From positions 4,431-11,511 of the forward strand of contig DIKD01000094.1 in the NCBI GenBank assembly GCA_002421585.1: a DNA stretch of 7,081 bases. The letters run 5' to 3'. Origin of the DNA: Dehalococcoidia bacterium UBA5627 (GTDB lineage: Bacteria; Chloroflexota; Dehalococcoidia; Dehalococcoidales; UBA5627). The position numbers were made by a program, and so were the translations under genes. Under the pieces are notes generated by a model, which saw only the letters and a list, made by a program, of their open reading frames with translations, was not told where the DNA came from and made no database searches. Below, piece by piece: positions 1 through 5,736 of this stretch. Positions within the stretch are counted from its first letter, which is position 1, and every line of letters begins with the position of its first letter.

Positions 1-693
1 GTATCTTCGGGGAAAGCGGCTAATCTGATTTTCCGCTATTGGCAAAGCCATTTTAACCGCGTACCCGATGCCGTAGTCGTTGAAGGGCCTCTGGCAGGAG
101 GTCATCTCGGTTTTAAAACAGAACAGTTAGATGACCCTAAATACTGCCTGGAAAATCTGGTATCCGATGTCATCGCCGAAGTAAAACCCTATGAATCATT
201 TGCAAATACCGCTATACCGGTTATTGCAGCCGGCGGGATTTACACAGGAGCAGATATCCACAGGTTCATTAGTTCCGGTGCGCAAGGCGTGCAAATGGCT
301 ACCAGGTTTGTGGCAACTCATGAATGCGATGCCTCTAAGGACTTTAAAGAGACGTATATAAAATGCAAAATGGGAGACTTAAAGATTATAAAAAGTCCGG
401 CAGGCTTACCGGGAAGGGCGATAAAAAACAAATTTCTTGAAGACGTAGAGCTGGGTAAAAAAGTGCCTTCCAAATGCAGGTGGCGTTGTCTTACAACATG
501 CACTTTTCAAAACTCGCCATATTGTATTTGCGATGCACTGGTTAATGCACAAAAAGGAAACTTCAACGACGGTTATGCCTTTGCAGGAGCCAATGCCTAC
601 AGAATAGACTCCATCATGTCTGTCAAAGAGCTAATGGCAACGCTGGTTGAAGAATACGAACAGGCTGCCGCAAATAATAAAGCGGCTCTATAA
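1..693 (+). CDS. FabK / nitronate monooxygenase-family FMN protein, 5'-truncated
   Basis: The frame is open from base 1 to the TAA at 691-693 and gives 230 residues with no start, so the N-terminal third of a protein usually about 350 residues long lies outside the window. The visible part shows the family's catalytic-His motif AGGHLG (His35 of the fragment), the phosphate-binding VIAAGGI at 74-80, and GVQMATRF at 96-103, where the usual Gly of GVQMGTRF is Ala. SPAGLPGRAI follows at 132-141. These place it in the TIM-barrel group (COG2070) that includes FabK enoyl-ACP reductase and nitronate monooxygenase. The C-terminal tail carries five clustered cysteines (159, 163, 167, 175, 177) followed by FAGANAYR, which I recall from an anaerobe-rich subgroup but cannot check here. 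Lying beside fatty-acid genes favours an enoyl-reductase-like role, but nitronate oxidation cannot be excluded. It converges on the carboxyltransferase gene and overlaps it by 6 bases. Confidence 0.85.
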   Translation, partial: VSSGKAANLIFRYWQSHFNRVPDAVVVEGPLAGGHLGFKTEQLDDPKYCLENLVSDVIAEVKPYESFANTAIPVIAAGGIYTGADIHRFISSGAQGVQMATRFVATHECDASKDFKETYIKCKMGDLKIIKSPAGLPGRAIKNKFLEDVELGKKVPSKCRWRCLTTCTFQNSPYCICDALVNAQKGNFNDGYAFAGANAYRIDSIMSVKELMATLVEEYEQAAANNKAAL

Positions 694-2238
694 CGGAATA
701 TTACCGTGTTTTCTTGACGGAATTTTTCTGGCTTTGTTTTGCAGCATTTCAAGTGCTGCAATAATTTTAGGTCTGGTTTCCGCAGGGTCGATTACGTCGT
801 CGATATATCCGCGTGCAGCAGCCACATAAGGAGTATTGTATTTTTCCTTATAATCGTTTACCAGTTTCTGCATCGTTTCATCAGGTTTATCCGATGCTGA
901 AATCTCTTTCCTGCAGATGATGTTGACGGCTCCTTCCGCTCCCATTACCGCAATTTCCGCTGTCGGCCATGCAAAGTTTATGTCACCACCGAGATGCTTG
1001 GAACTCATAACGATATATGCACCGCCGTAAGCCTTTCGCGTAATCACCGTAACTTTAGGGACAGTAGCTTCGGCGTAGGCGAAAATCAGCTTTGCGCCAT
1101 GGCGGATTATTCCACCGTGTTCCTGAGCCGGCCCCGGCATAAATCCGGGCACATCGACAAGACTGACTATCGGGATATTAAAAGCATCGCAAAAACGAAC
1201 GAATCTGGCGGCTTTGACAGAAGCATCGATATCGATAACACCTGCCATATAACCGGGTTGTTGAGCGACAACGCCTGCCGTTTTGCCATCGAACCTGGCA
1301 AAACCGACAATGATATTGGGAGCAAACTGTTGATGAATTTCTATAAAATCACCATTATCTGTAATACTGGAAATTAGCACCTTCATATCATAGGCTTTTT
1401 TAGGGTCATCCGGAATCAAATCCCTTAAACAGTAATCGATACGTTTAGTGTCATCCGGAGATGCATAAACTGCCGCTTTCGACTCCCAGTTCTGCGGTAA
1501 AAAGCCGAAAAGATGGCGTACCCTGTTAAAACAGTCTTCTTCGCTATCACAGATAAAGTGGGCAACCCCGCTCTTACGGGCATGTACTTCAGCCCCGCCA
1601 AGTTCCTGGTGAGTCAGTTCTTCGTGTGTAACCGTTTTAACCACATCAGGCCCCGTAATATACATCTGGCTGATGCCTTTAACCGTAAAAATGAAATCGG
1701 TTATAGCAGGGCAATAGACCGCCCCTCCTGCGCTTGGACCCACGACAATGGAAATCTGCGGCACAACGCCCGAACACAATGTGTTATATAACAGCATATC
1801 TCCTACACCGCAGAGACTGTCTACGCCTTCCTGAATACGGGCTCCCCCGGAATCGAATATGGCAATTACAGGCGCTTTGTTATCCAGCGCCAGTTCCATA
1901 ACCTGTCGTACTTTTTGCCCCACTGCTTCCGATATCGAACCTCCAAGTACGGTAAAGTCCTGTGAATATATAAAAACAGTCCGCCCATCGATTTTACCGC
2001 TTCCTGTAACTACAGCATCACCGGGGCAGGTATTATCACCAACCGCCGTATCACAATAGCGGGGTTTGATAAAACAACCCAGTTCATTGAAGCTGTCGGC
2101 GTCCAGAAGGAGAGCAATGCGTTGTCTTGCAGTCAATTTACCCCTTGCCTGCTGCTGTTTATTTCGTTCTATGCCGCCGCCTTCCAATGCTTTTTGTTTT
2201 AAGTCGGCAAGTTTTTCTATTTTATCTTTAGTTGTCAA
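688..2238 (-). CDS. Acyl-CoA carboxylase carboxyltransferase (beta) subunit, PccB/MmdA type
   Basis: This 516-residue protein matches the length and motifs of the beta subunit of biotin-dependent acyl-CoA carboxylases, which moves CO2 from carboxybiotin to an acyl-CoA in the cytoplasm. It has the crotonase-fold oxyanion loops of both halves: SGGARIQEG (130-138), GPSAGGAVYCPA (167-178), GFMPG (365-369), and RKAYGGAYIVM (401-411) followed by AWPTAEIAVMG (423-433). The position that is Asp in propionyl-specific PccB enzymes (Asp422 in Streptomyces coelicolor PccB) is Ile409 here, as in acetyl/propionyl carboxylases. It may therefore make malonyl-CoA for the neighbouring fatty-acid genes. The start is a TTG preceded by TGGAG seven bases upstream. 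The nearby ATG is out of frame and stops after two codons. The biotin carboxylase and carrier subunits are not in the window. Close relatives are also annotated as methylmalonyl-CoA decarboxylase alpha (MmdA), and sequence alone does not separate these roles. Confidence 0.93.
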   Translation of the reverse strand: MTTKDKIEKLADLKQKALEGGGIERNKQQQARGKLTARQRIALLLDADSFNELGCFIKPRYCDTAVGDNTCPGDAVVTGSGKIDGRTVFIYSQDFTVLGGSISEAVGQKVRQVMELALDNKAPVIAIFDSGGARIQEGVDSLCGVGDMLLYNTLCSGVVPQISIVVGPSAGGAVYCPAITDFIFTVKGISQMYITGPDVVKTVTHEELTHQELGGAEVHARKSGVAHFICDSEEDCFNRVRHLFGFLPQNWESKAAVYASPDDTKRIDYCLRDLIPDDPKKAYDMKVLISSITDNGDFIEIHQQFAPNIIVGFARFDGKTAGVVAQQPGYMAGVIDIDASVKAARFVRFCDAFNIPIVSLVDVPGFMPGPAQEHGGIIRHGAKLIFAYAEATVPKVTVITRKAYGGAYIVMSSKHLGGDINFAWPTAEIAVMGAEGAVNIICRKEISASDKPDETMQKLVNDYKEKYNTPYVAAARGYIDDVIDPAETRPKIIAALEMLQNKARKIPSRKHGNIPL

Positions 2239-2245
2239 TTCATCA

Positions 2246-2250
2246 CTCCA
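2246..2250 (-). promoter_or_regulatory. Ribosome binding site fixing a TTG start for the carboxyltransferase gene
   Basis: On the minus strand TGGAG is followed by seven bases (TGATGAA) and then TTG, ideal spacing for that TTG. The ATG inside the spacer reads ATG-AAT-TGA, is too close to the Shine-Dalgarno, and is out of frame. The TTG at 2238-2236 is therefore the best start. Confidence 0.7.
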
Positions 2251-2271
2251 AAATTATATTTGAAAACGATA

Positions 2272-2287
2272 ATTAAATGCATTTAAT
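2272..2287. repeat. Perfect 16-bp palindrome between the HadB-like and carboxyltransferase genes
   Basis: ATTAAATGCATTTAAT reads identically on both strands. It lies in the 66-base gap upstream of the carboxyltransferase gene and about 20 bases upstream of its ribosome binding site. It could be an operator for a dimeric regulator, or only AT-rich spacer. No T-run follows it in either direction, so it does not look like a terminator. Confidence 0.5.
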
Positions 2288-2304
2288 ATCAAATTAAATC
2301 CGTT

Positions 2305-2736
2305 TTATTCCCTTACCGGTAAAGCAACTATGGCAGTACCTGTTAATGTTTTTTCCCCGCCCGGATTCTCCCCCCAGATCTTCAAAGATACGAGATGTTC
2401 TCCTTTATCTATTTGCTTATTGAGTACTACACCCCCGCATGTTATGGATTCACCGGGGATATTCATTCCACGGTAGGTAACAGCCATCTTTTTTAACTGC
2501 CCCCTTTCACCTATCCAATCAGTTATCATCTGACCTAAGTAGCAAGCCGCCAGTTGCCCATGTACGATAACCCCTGGTAAATTATGCTCTATTGCATAAT
2601 CTTTATCATAGTGAATTGGATTATAATCACCCGAAGCGCCGGCCCACCTTACAAGCTGCATTTTATCCGGTTTTTTAAAGCAAGGCGGAATATTGCTGCC
2701 GGGAATAATGTCTTCATAAAATAATTGTATATTCAT
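2305..2736 (-). CDS. MaoC-family hot-dog dehydratase, HadB-like catalytic subunit
   Basis: With the start chosen here the protein has 143 residues and is one hot-dog domain of the MaoC / R-hydratase family, which dehydrates (R)-3-hydroxyacyl-ACP or hydrates enoyl-CoA. The hydratase signature is clear: WAGASGDYNPIHYD at 31-44, giving Asp37 and His42 as the catalytic pair, followed by LPGVIVHGQLAA (53-64). In mycobacterial HadB the catalytic pair is Asp36/His41, almost the same place. The reading frame is open 25 codons further upstream, to an ATG at 2811, but that extension overlaps the preceding gene and shows no family resemblance. MNIQLFYEDI fits the usual N-terminus and begins 14 bases after the upstream stop. 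No Shine-Dalgarno is visible, so translation may be coupled to the upstream gene. With that gene it probably forms a HadAB-type heterodimer that does the job of FabZ. Confidence 0.85.
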   Translation of the reverse strand: MNIQLFYEDIIPGSNIPPCFKKPDKMQLVRWAGASGDYNPIHYDKDYAIEHNLPGVIVHGQLAACYLGQMITDWIGERGQLKKMAVTYRGMNIPGESITCGGVVLNKQIDKGEHLVSLKIWGENPGGEKTLTGTAIVALPVRE

Positions 2737-2750
2737 AACTGATATTTTAT

Positions 2751-3182
2751 TTAATAGATAATAGCCAGTTGACGGCATAGTGATATCAATTCTTGCCATT
2801 GATTTCTGCATTTAATTTCGAAGTTTATAAATAATGTTTGTCCTGTCTTTCCCCCACGTTCACGGACATTGGTAATGCACATATCTATTGTAAGGGTTTC
2901 ACCAGCTACGATGGGCAGATAGCTCTCAAGTTCAGTACTACCGTGAAGAATTGTTAGCGAAGGCTCTTTGTTTAACTCCTGTATCATGTGGTCAAAACCA
3001 AGGATGAGGGGAAAAGTGGGAGGGGCAATAAGTTGCTTATTATTGCGCCATTGAGCATTGCTGTCTCCGACAGCTTGTAAAAAACGTTCTATCACCCCAT
3101 TTTCGACATTGTAAACAATCGAGGGATACGGAATACCTATACGCTTTTTTATTTCCTCAAATACTTGCGAAGAATTTGCCAT
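2751..3182 (-). CDS. MaoC-like hot-dog protein, HadA-like non-catalytic subunit
   Basis: This 143-residue protein resembles the N-terminal MaoC-like dehydratase domain (FAS1-type dehydratase, HadA/HadC). Visible marks are GIPYPSIVYNVENGVIERF (16-34), VGDSNA (38-43), IAPPTFPLILGF (52-63), LHGSTELESYLPIVAGE (79-95) and a closing NQWQELISLCRQLAIIY (127-143). It lacks the Asp-x4-His hydratase signature found in the next gene, as expected of the substrate-holding partner in a HadAB-type dimer. The ATG at 3182 has GGGGA eight bases upstream. It is followed after 14 bases by the HadB-like gene and preceded by a 111-base gap that contains a TTGACA promoter candidate. The family match rests on the pattern rather than on a search; the pairing with the HadB-like gene is the strongest support. 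Confidence 0.8.
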   Translation of the reverse strand: MANSSQVFEEIKKRIGIPYPSIVYNVENGVIERFLQAVGDSNAQWRNNKQLIAPPTFPLILGFDHMIQELNKEPSLTILHGSTELESYLPIVAGETLTIDMCITNVRERGGKTGQTLFINFEIKCRNQWQELISLCRQLAIIY

Positions 3183-3208
3183 AAATCTATTCCCCGTAAA
3201 GCTGTCAG

Positions 3209-3238
3209 AGTTTAATTCAGTAATAAAGGCATTGTCAA
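3209..3238 (-). promoter_or_regulatory. Candidate sigma-70/A promoter for the dehydratase-carboxyltransferase unit
   Basis: On the minus strand a perfect -35 box TTGACA (3238-3233) is followed after 18 bases by TAAACT (3214-3209), four of six matches to TATAAT. Initiation a few bases later would give a short leader ending at the GGGGA ribosome binding site of the HadA-like gene. The -10 is weak, so this is tentative. Confidence 0.35.
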
Positions 3239-3293
3239 TAAACCTTACTAACCGTAATGCAAAAAATTCTCTCTTGCTATGAAAAGCATTTAA

Positions 3294-4301
3294 TTATTCA
3301 TTGTTTAATTCATTTTTTAATTCGCTAATCTTCTGGCAGATATTTCCTTCTGCGGTGCGTTTTGCAAGGCCGATAGCATTCTTGATAGCTTTAGCATGTG
3401 AACGGCCATGAGAAACTATAACGTTACCTTTTACACCGAGGAGACATGCCCCCCCGTATTCACGAAAATCCATGCTTTTAACAAGGAATCCGAGACCTAC
3501 ATCGGCAAGCAGAGCGCGCCCGTGCAATCTGTAACTACCGTCATGTTCTGATTTCGACTGGCGAAGTTTAATAAATGAATCTCCCAGTCCTTCGACTGTT
3601 TTTAGAATAATATTTCCTGTAAAACCGTCGGCTACAATCACATCCGCCATACCGGTAGCCAGATCATTCCCTTCAATATTGCCGATAAAATTAAGGTTGG
3701 AGGTTTTTAGTAATGCATGACTCTCCAGTGTCAATCGATTGCCTTTTGTTTCTTCTTCCCCGTTACTGACCAAACCGATACGGGGTTTATCAATACCGAA
3801 TAAATGTCTTGCATAGATTTCACCCAGTTGAGCAAATTGAAGCAGGTTGAAAGGGCGGCAATCCGCATTGGCTCCTACATCTATAAGTATGGCAGGATTC
3901 GAACGATTCAATTCAACAAGGCTTGCCAGCGCCGGACGTTCGATAGTTTCTATCCTTCCCAAGATAAAAAGCGAAGCGCACAGCACCGCTCCCGTGCTTC
4001 CGGCAGAAATAAATGCATCACCATCAGCATCCCTTAAATGCTTGATTCCTACTACTATTGACGATTGCGGCTTCTTTTTTACAGCTTCTACAGGGTGTTC
4101 ATGAAACTCAATTGTCTGCGGCGCATCGATAATTGTAATATTGTGTTTTGTTAAATGTTTCCCTGCGAGAATGTGAAGCAATGACTTTGACCCGACGAGC
4201 GCAATTTCTATATCCTTAAAATCTGCGGCTGCTTTTATGGCACCCTTCACTACCTCACGGGGGGCATAATCTCCTCCGGAGGCATCTACCAGTATTTTCA
4301 T
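3294..4301 (-). CDS. plsX: Phosphate acyltransferase PlsX
   Basis: PlsX converts acyl-ACP and phosphate to acyl-phosphate, the donor used by PlsY in the first step of phosphatidic acid synthesis; it is a peripheral membrane enzyme. The 335 residues have the usual length. Recognisable segments are VDASGGDYAP (5-14), SAGSTGAVLCAS (99-110), RPALAS (122-127), ILIDVGANADCRP (138-150), LVSNGEEETKGN (177-188), FIGNIEGNDL (205-214), VADGFTGNIILKT (223-235) and EYGGACLLGVKG (281-292). Two small departures from consensus are DASGGD for the usual DAMGGD and SAGSTGA for the usual SAGNTGA. The ATG at 4301 has GGGAG five bases upstream. The gene sits downstream of acpP rather than at the head of the fab cluster, with 217 bases between them, so it may have its own promoter. 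Confidence 0.96.
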   Translation of the reverse strand: MKILVDASGGDYAPREVVKGAIKAAADFKDIEIALVGSKSLLHILAGKHLTKHNITIIDAPQTIEFHEHPVEAVKKKPQSSIVVGIKHLRDADGDAFISAGSTGAVLCASLFILGRIETIERPALASLVELNRSNPAILIDVGANADCRPFNLLQFAQLGEIYARHLFGIDKPRIGLVSNGEEETKGNRLTLESHALLKTSNLNFIGNIEGNDLATGMADVIVADGFTGNIILKTVEGLGDSFIKLRQSKSEHDGSYRLHGRALLADVGLGFLVKSMDFREYGGACLLGVKGNVIVSHGRSHAKAIKNAIGLAKRTAEGNICQKISELKNELNNE

Positions 4302-4352
4302 TTCTTCTCCCGGTTACTACGTTACAAAAAATATAGAAATCTGCTATTGAAA

Positions 4353-4381
4353 ATCATTTAACTCCGGGATAATACTTTCAA
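4353..4381 (-). promoter_or_regulatory. Weak candidate promoter for plsX
   Basis: On the minus strand TTGAAA (4381-4376) is followed after 17 bases by AATGAT (4358-4353), about five and four matches to consensus. It would start transcription about 45 bases upstream of plsX. One arm of a CTCCGGG/CCCGGAG inverted repeat lies between the two boxes. In AT-rich DNA such matches arise easily by chance. Confidence 0.2.
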
Positions 4382-4432
4382 CATTGCGGTCAATATTTTA
4401 ATTATATTTAAATATATAATTAAAACCCGGAG
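4362..4432. repeat. Separated inverted repeat CTCCGGG ... CCCGGAG
   Basis: CTCCGGG at 4362-4368 is the exact reverse complement of CCCGGAG at 4426-4432, and these are the most GC-rich words in an otherwise AT-rich 217-base gap. They bracket a pure-AT palindrome, asymmetrically: one arm abuts it and the other lies 27 bases away. This could be a pair of operator half-sites or the base of a long folded leader. The function is unknown. Confidence 0.4.
4396..4425. repeat. 30-base AT-only palindrome with 12-bp arms
   Basis: TTTTAATTATAT and ATATAATTAAAA are perfect reverse complements separated by six bases (TTAAAT). No GC pairs are present, so it is a poor intrinsic terminator. It also contains TATAAT at 4415-4420 on the plus strand. 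It may be a protein-binding or DNA-unwinding site upstream of plsX; the role is not established. Confidence 0.5.
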
Positions 4433-4488
4433 ACAAGGAATAGGGAAACACATCTCCACCTTTTATAGAAAATTAAAGGAGATAAATA

Positions 4489-4509
4489 ATGTACAGGAAT
4501 TGGAATTAA
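4489..4509 (+). other. Six-codon ORF with strong ribosome binding site, opposite strand
   Basis: AAAGGAG at 4475-4481, a seven-base spacer and ATG form a textbook initiation site on the plus strand, yet the frame encodes only MYRNWN before TAA. It lies 10 bases from the end of acpP, which is on the other strand, and faces it. It might be a leader peptide or the stub of a decayed gene. Purine-rich Shine-Dalgarno-like words also occur by chance, so its expression is uncertain. Confidence 0.2.
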
Positions 4510-4518
4510 TATTTAATT

Positions 4519-4773
4519 TTAAGCTATATTTAAAGCGGCTAAATAGTCGTTAACATCCTTGACGGTTTTTAATTTACTGGCATCTTCATCGGGTATTTTA
4601 ATCTGTTCATCCAGAGTGCTGAATTCTTCCTCGAATGCCATTATCAATTCAACTAAATCAAGGGAATCCGCCCCTAGGTCTGTGGTGAAATTAGCGGCTG
4701 GTACTATACTGGACTCATCTACTCCAAGCTTGTTCATGATTACTTTTTTGGTTCTCTCGGGAATTGTTGCCAC
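4519..4773 (-). CDS. acpP: Acyl carrier protein
   Basis: ACP is the small acidic cytoplasmic carrier that holds growing acyl chains on a 4'-phosphopantetheine arm. The 84-residue product has the attachment motif GADSLD with Ser37 as the modified residue, followed by the recognition helix LVELIMAFEEEF (40-51). After FS there are about five more residues (TLDEQIKIPDEDA region, 53-65) than in the 78-residue E. coli protein, lengthening the loop before helix III. The start is GTG, with GGAGG six bases upstream, a strong initiation site that suits a highly expressed protein. It lies 176 bases downstream of fabG and may have its own promoter in that gap. Confidence 0.97.
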   Translation of the reverse strand: MATIPERTKKVIMNKLGVDESSIVPAANFTTDLGADSLDLVELIMAFEEEFSTLDEQIKIPDEDASKLKTVKDVNDYLAALNIA

Positions 4774-4779
4774 ACTGTT

Positions 4780-4784
4780 CCTCC
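4780..4784 (-). promoter_or_regulatory. Ribosome binding site fixing the GTG start of acpP
   Basis: GGAGG on the minus strand is followed by six bases (AACAGT) and GTG. No ATG in frame is better placed, and MATIPERTKK is the usual ACP N-terminus. Confidence 0.75.
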
Positions 4785-4796
4785 AATTTTATATTA

Positions 4797-4814
4797 ATTA
4801 GCAAGCAGGCTAAT
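4797..4814 (-). repeat. Short hairpin just upstream of the acpP ribosome binding site
   Basis: ATTAGC and GCTAAT form 6-bp arms around the six-base loop CTGCTT on the minus strand, ending 12 bases before the GGAGG of acpP. It could sit in the acpP leader and influence translation or message stability. The stem is weak. Confidence 0.3.
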
Positions 4815-4842
4815 GAGAAACCCTTTTTTTAAACATCAAGTT

Positions 4843-4871
4843 ATAATCGCTACTAAATAATCTTGAAAAGG
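4843..4871 (-). promoter_or_regulatory. Weak candidate promoter for acpP
   Basis: In the 176-base gap between fabG and acpP the minus strand has TATAAC, five of six matches to a -10 box, with TTTCAA 17 bases upstream, only three of six matches to a -35. It would give a leader of about 60 bases that contains the small hairpin before the ribosome binding site. Confidence 0.2.
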
Positions 4872-4949
4872 CCATGTCTCAAAAATTGATGCCTCAATCG
4901 TTTTCATATTATTAAATAAACCTTGAAATATTGCAAGCAGGAATATACT

Positions 4950-5693
4950 TCATGCCATTCGCATTCCACCATCGACAGACAAAACCTGCCCGGTAATATA
5001 TGCTGCTTCGTCAGAAGCTAAAAATGCGACTGCATTTGCAACATCATCGGGAGCCCCCAGATAGCCTAAAGGTATACGGGTAATTAATTCCAGTTTTTGT
5101 TCTTCGGTTAAATGCTGCGTCATTTCAGTTACGATAAATCCCGGGGCGATGGCGTTGACTGTAATGCCCTTTGGCGCTACTTCCCTCGCTATCGACCTTG
5201 TAAAGCCAAGAATGCCTGCTTTTGCAGAGCAATAGTTTGCCTGACCTGCGTTACCTATGAGTCCGACAATGCTTGAAATGCTTATTATTCTGCCATAGCG
5301 TTGCTTTAACATATATTTAATTGCAGCTCGCGAGCAGAAAAAAACACCTTTCAGATTTACGTTCAAAACGCTATCCCATTCTTCATCTGTCATTCTGAGT
5401 AAAAGCTGATCGCGAATAATTCCGGCGTTATTAACTAGAATATCAATTCTCCCGAATGTCTCCATTACCCTGTCTAGCATGGCATTTACTTCAATGGAAG
5501 AACTGACATTCGCGACGCAAGCTATACTCTGTTTTCCATTTGAACGTAATTGTTCAGATACGGCTTCGGCATTTCCACTGCTGTCATTGATAACCACATT
5601 TGCCCCGGCTTCAGCAAGTTTTATGGCAATAGCTTTGCCAATTCCTCTACTGCTACCGGTAACAAGTGCAACCCTGTTAGCTAGATTAAACAT
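4950..5693 (-). CDS. fabG: 3-oxoacyl-ACP reductase FabG
   Basis: FabG reduces 3-ketoacyl-ACP to (R)-3-hydroxyacyl-ACP with NADPH, the first reduction of each elongation cycle. The 247-residue protein is a full-length classical short-chain dehydrogenase: nucleotide loop TGSSRGIG (12-19), NNAGI (88-92), catalytic Asn113, Ser141, Tyr154 and Lys158 (in SIVGLIGNAGQANYCSAKAG, 141-160), then APGFIVTEM (183-191) and the C-terminal VDGGMRMA. The NAGQANY and PGFIVT stretches are typical of true FabG rather than other dehydrogenases. The start is ATG at 5693; an in-frame stop lies two codons upstream. It follows fabD after 43 bases, probably on the same transcript. Confidence 0.97.
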   Translation of the reverse strand: MFNLANRVALVTGSSRGIGKAIAIKLAEAGANVVINDSSGNAEAVSEQLRSNGKQSIACVANVSSSIEVNAMLDRVMETFGRIDILVNNAGIIRDQLLLRMTDEEWDSVLNVNLKGVFFCSRAAIKYMLKQRYGRIISISSIVGLIGNAGQANYCSAKAGILGFTRSIAREVAPKGITVNAIAPGFIVTEMTQHLTEEQKLELITRIPLGYLGAPDDVANAVAFLASDEAAYITGQVLSVDGGMRMA

Positions 5694-5707
5694 ACTTTAA
5701 TTGTTTT

Positions 5708-5713
5708 CTCCTT
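5708..5713 (-). promoter_or_regulatory. Ribosome binding site of fabG at unusually long spacing
   Basis: AAGGAG is complete but lies 14 bases before the only possible ATG, against a usual 5 to 9. An in-frame TAA sits in the spacer, so no earlier start is available. This may lower fabG translation, or the spacer may fold. Confidence 0.6.
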
Positions 5714-5736
5714 AAATATGTTTTTTGGAGACACTT

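Noticed and set aside
994..1377. 127-codon plus-strand open frame inside the carboxyltransferase gene
   Set aside because: It is antisense to a well-conserved enzyme, shows no recognisable motif and no good ribosome binding site.
2737..2760. Possible frameshift splitting a single HadA-HadB fusion (FAS1-type dehydratase)
   Set aside because: The HadA-like protein ends with the normal NQ..EL...R..IIY closing strand and the HadB-like one begins with a normal N-terminus, so both look complete.
4426..4465. Possible terminator of acpP: GGAGA ... TCTCC followed by GGGTTTT on the minus strand
   Set aside because: The stem is only five base pairs plus wobbles with a long loop, and the T-run is short.
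4836..4907. 23-codon minus-strand frame (MKTIEASIFETW...) between fabG and acpP
   Set aside because: The AAGG word is 13 bases from the ATG, the length is within chance, and nothing is recognised in it.
4801..4942. GCAAGCAGG direct repeat flanking the fabG-acpP gap (4801-4809 and 4934-4942)
   Set aside because: Nine bases of identity 133 bases apart is weak, and the interior has no mobile-element features.
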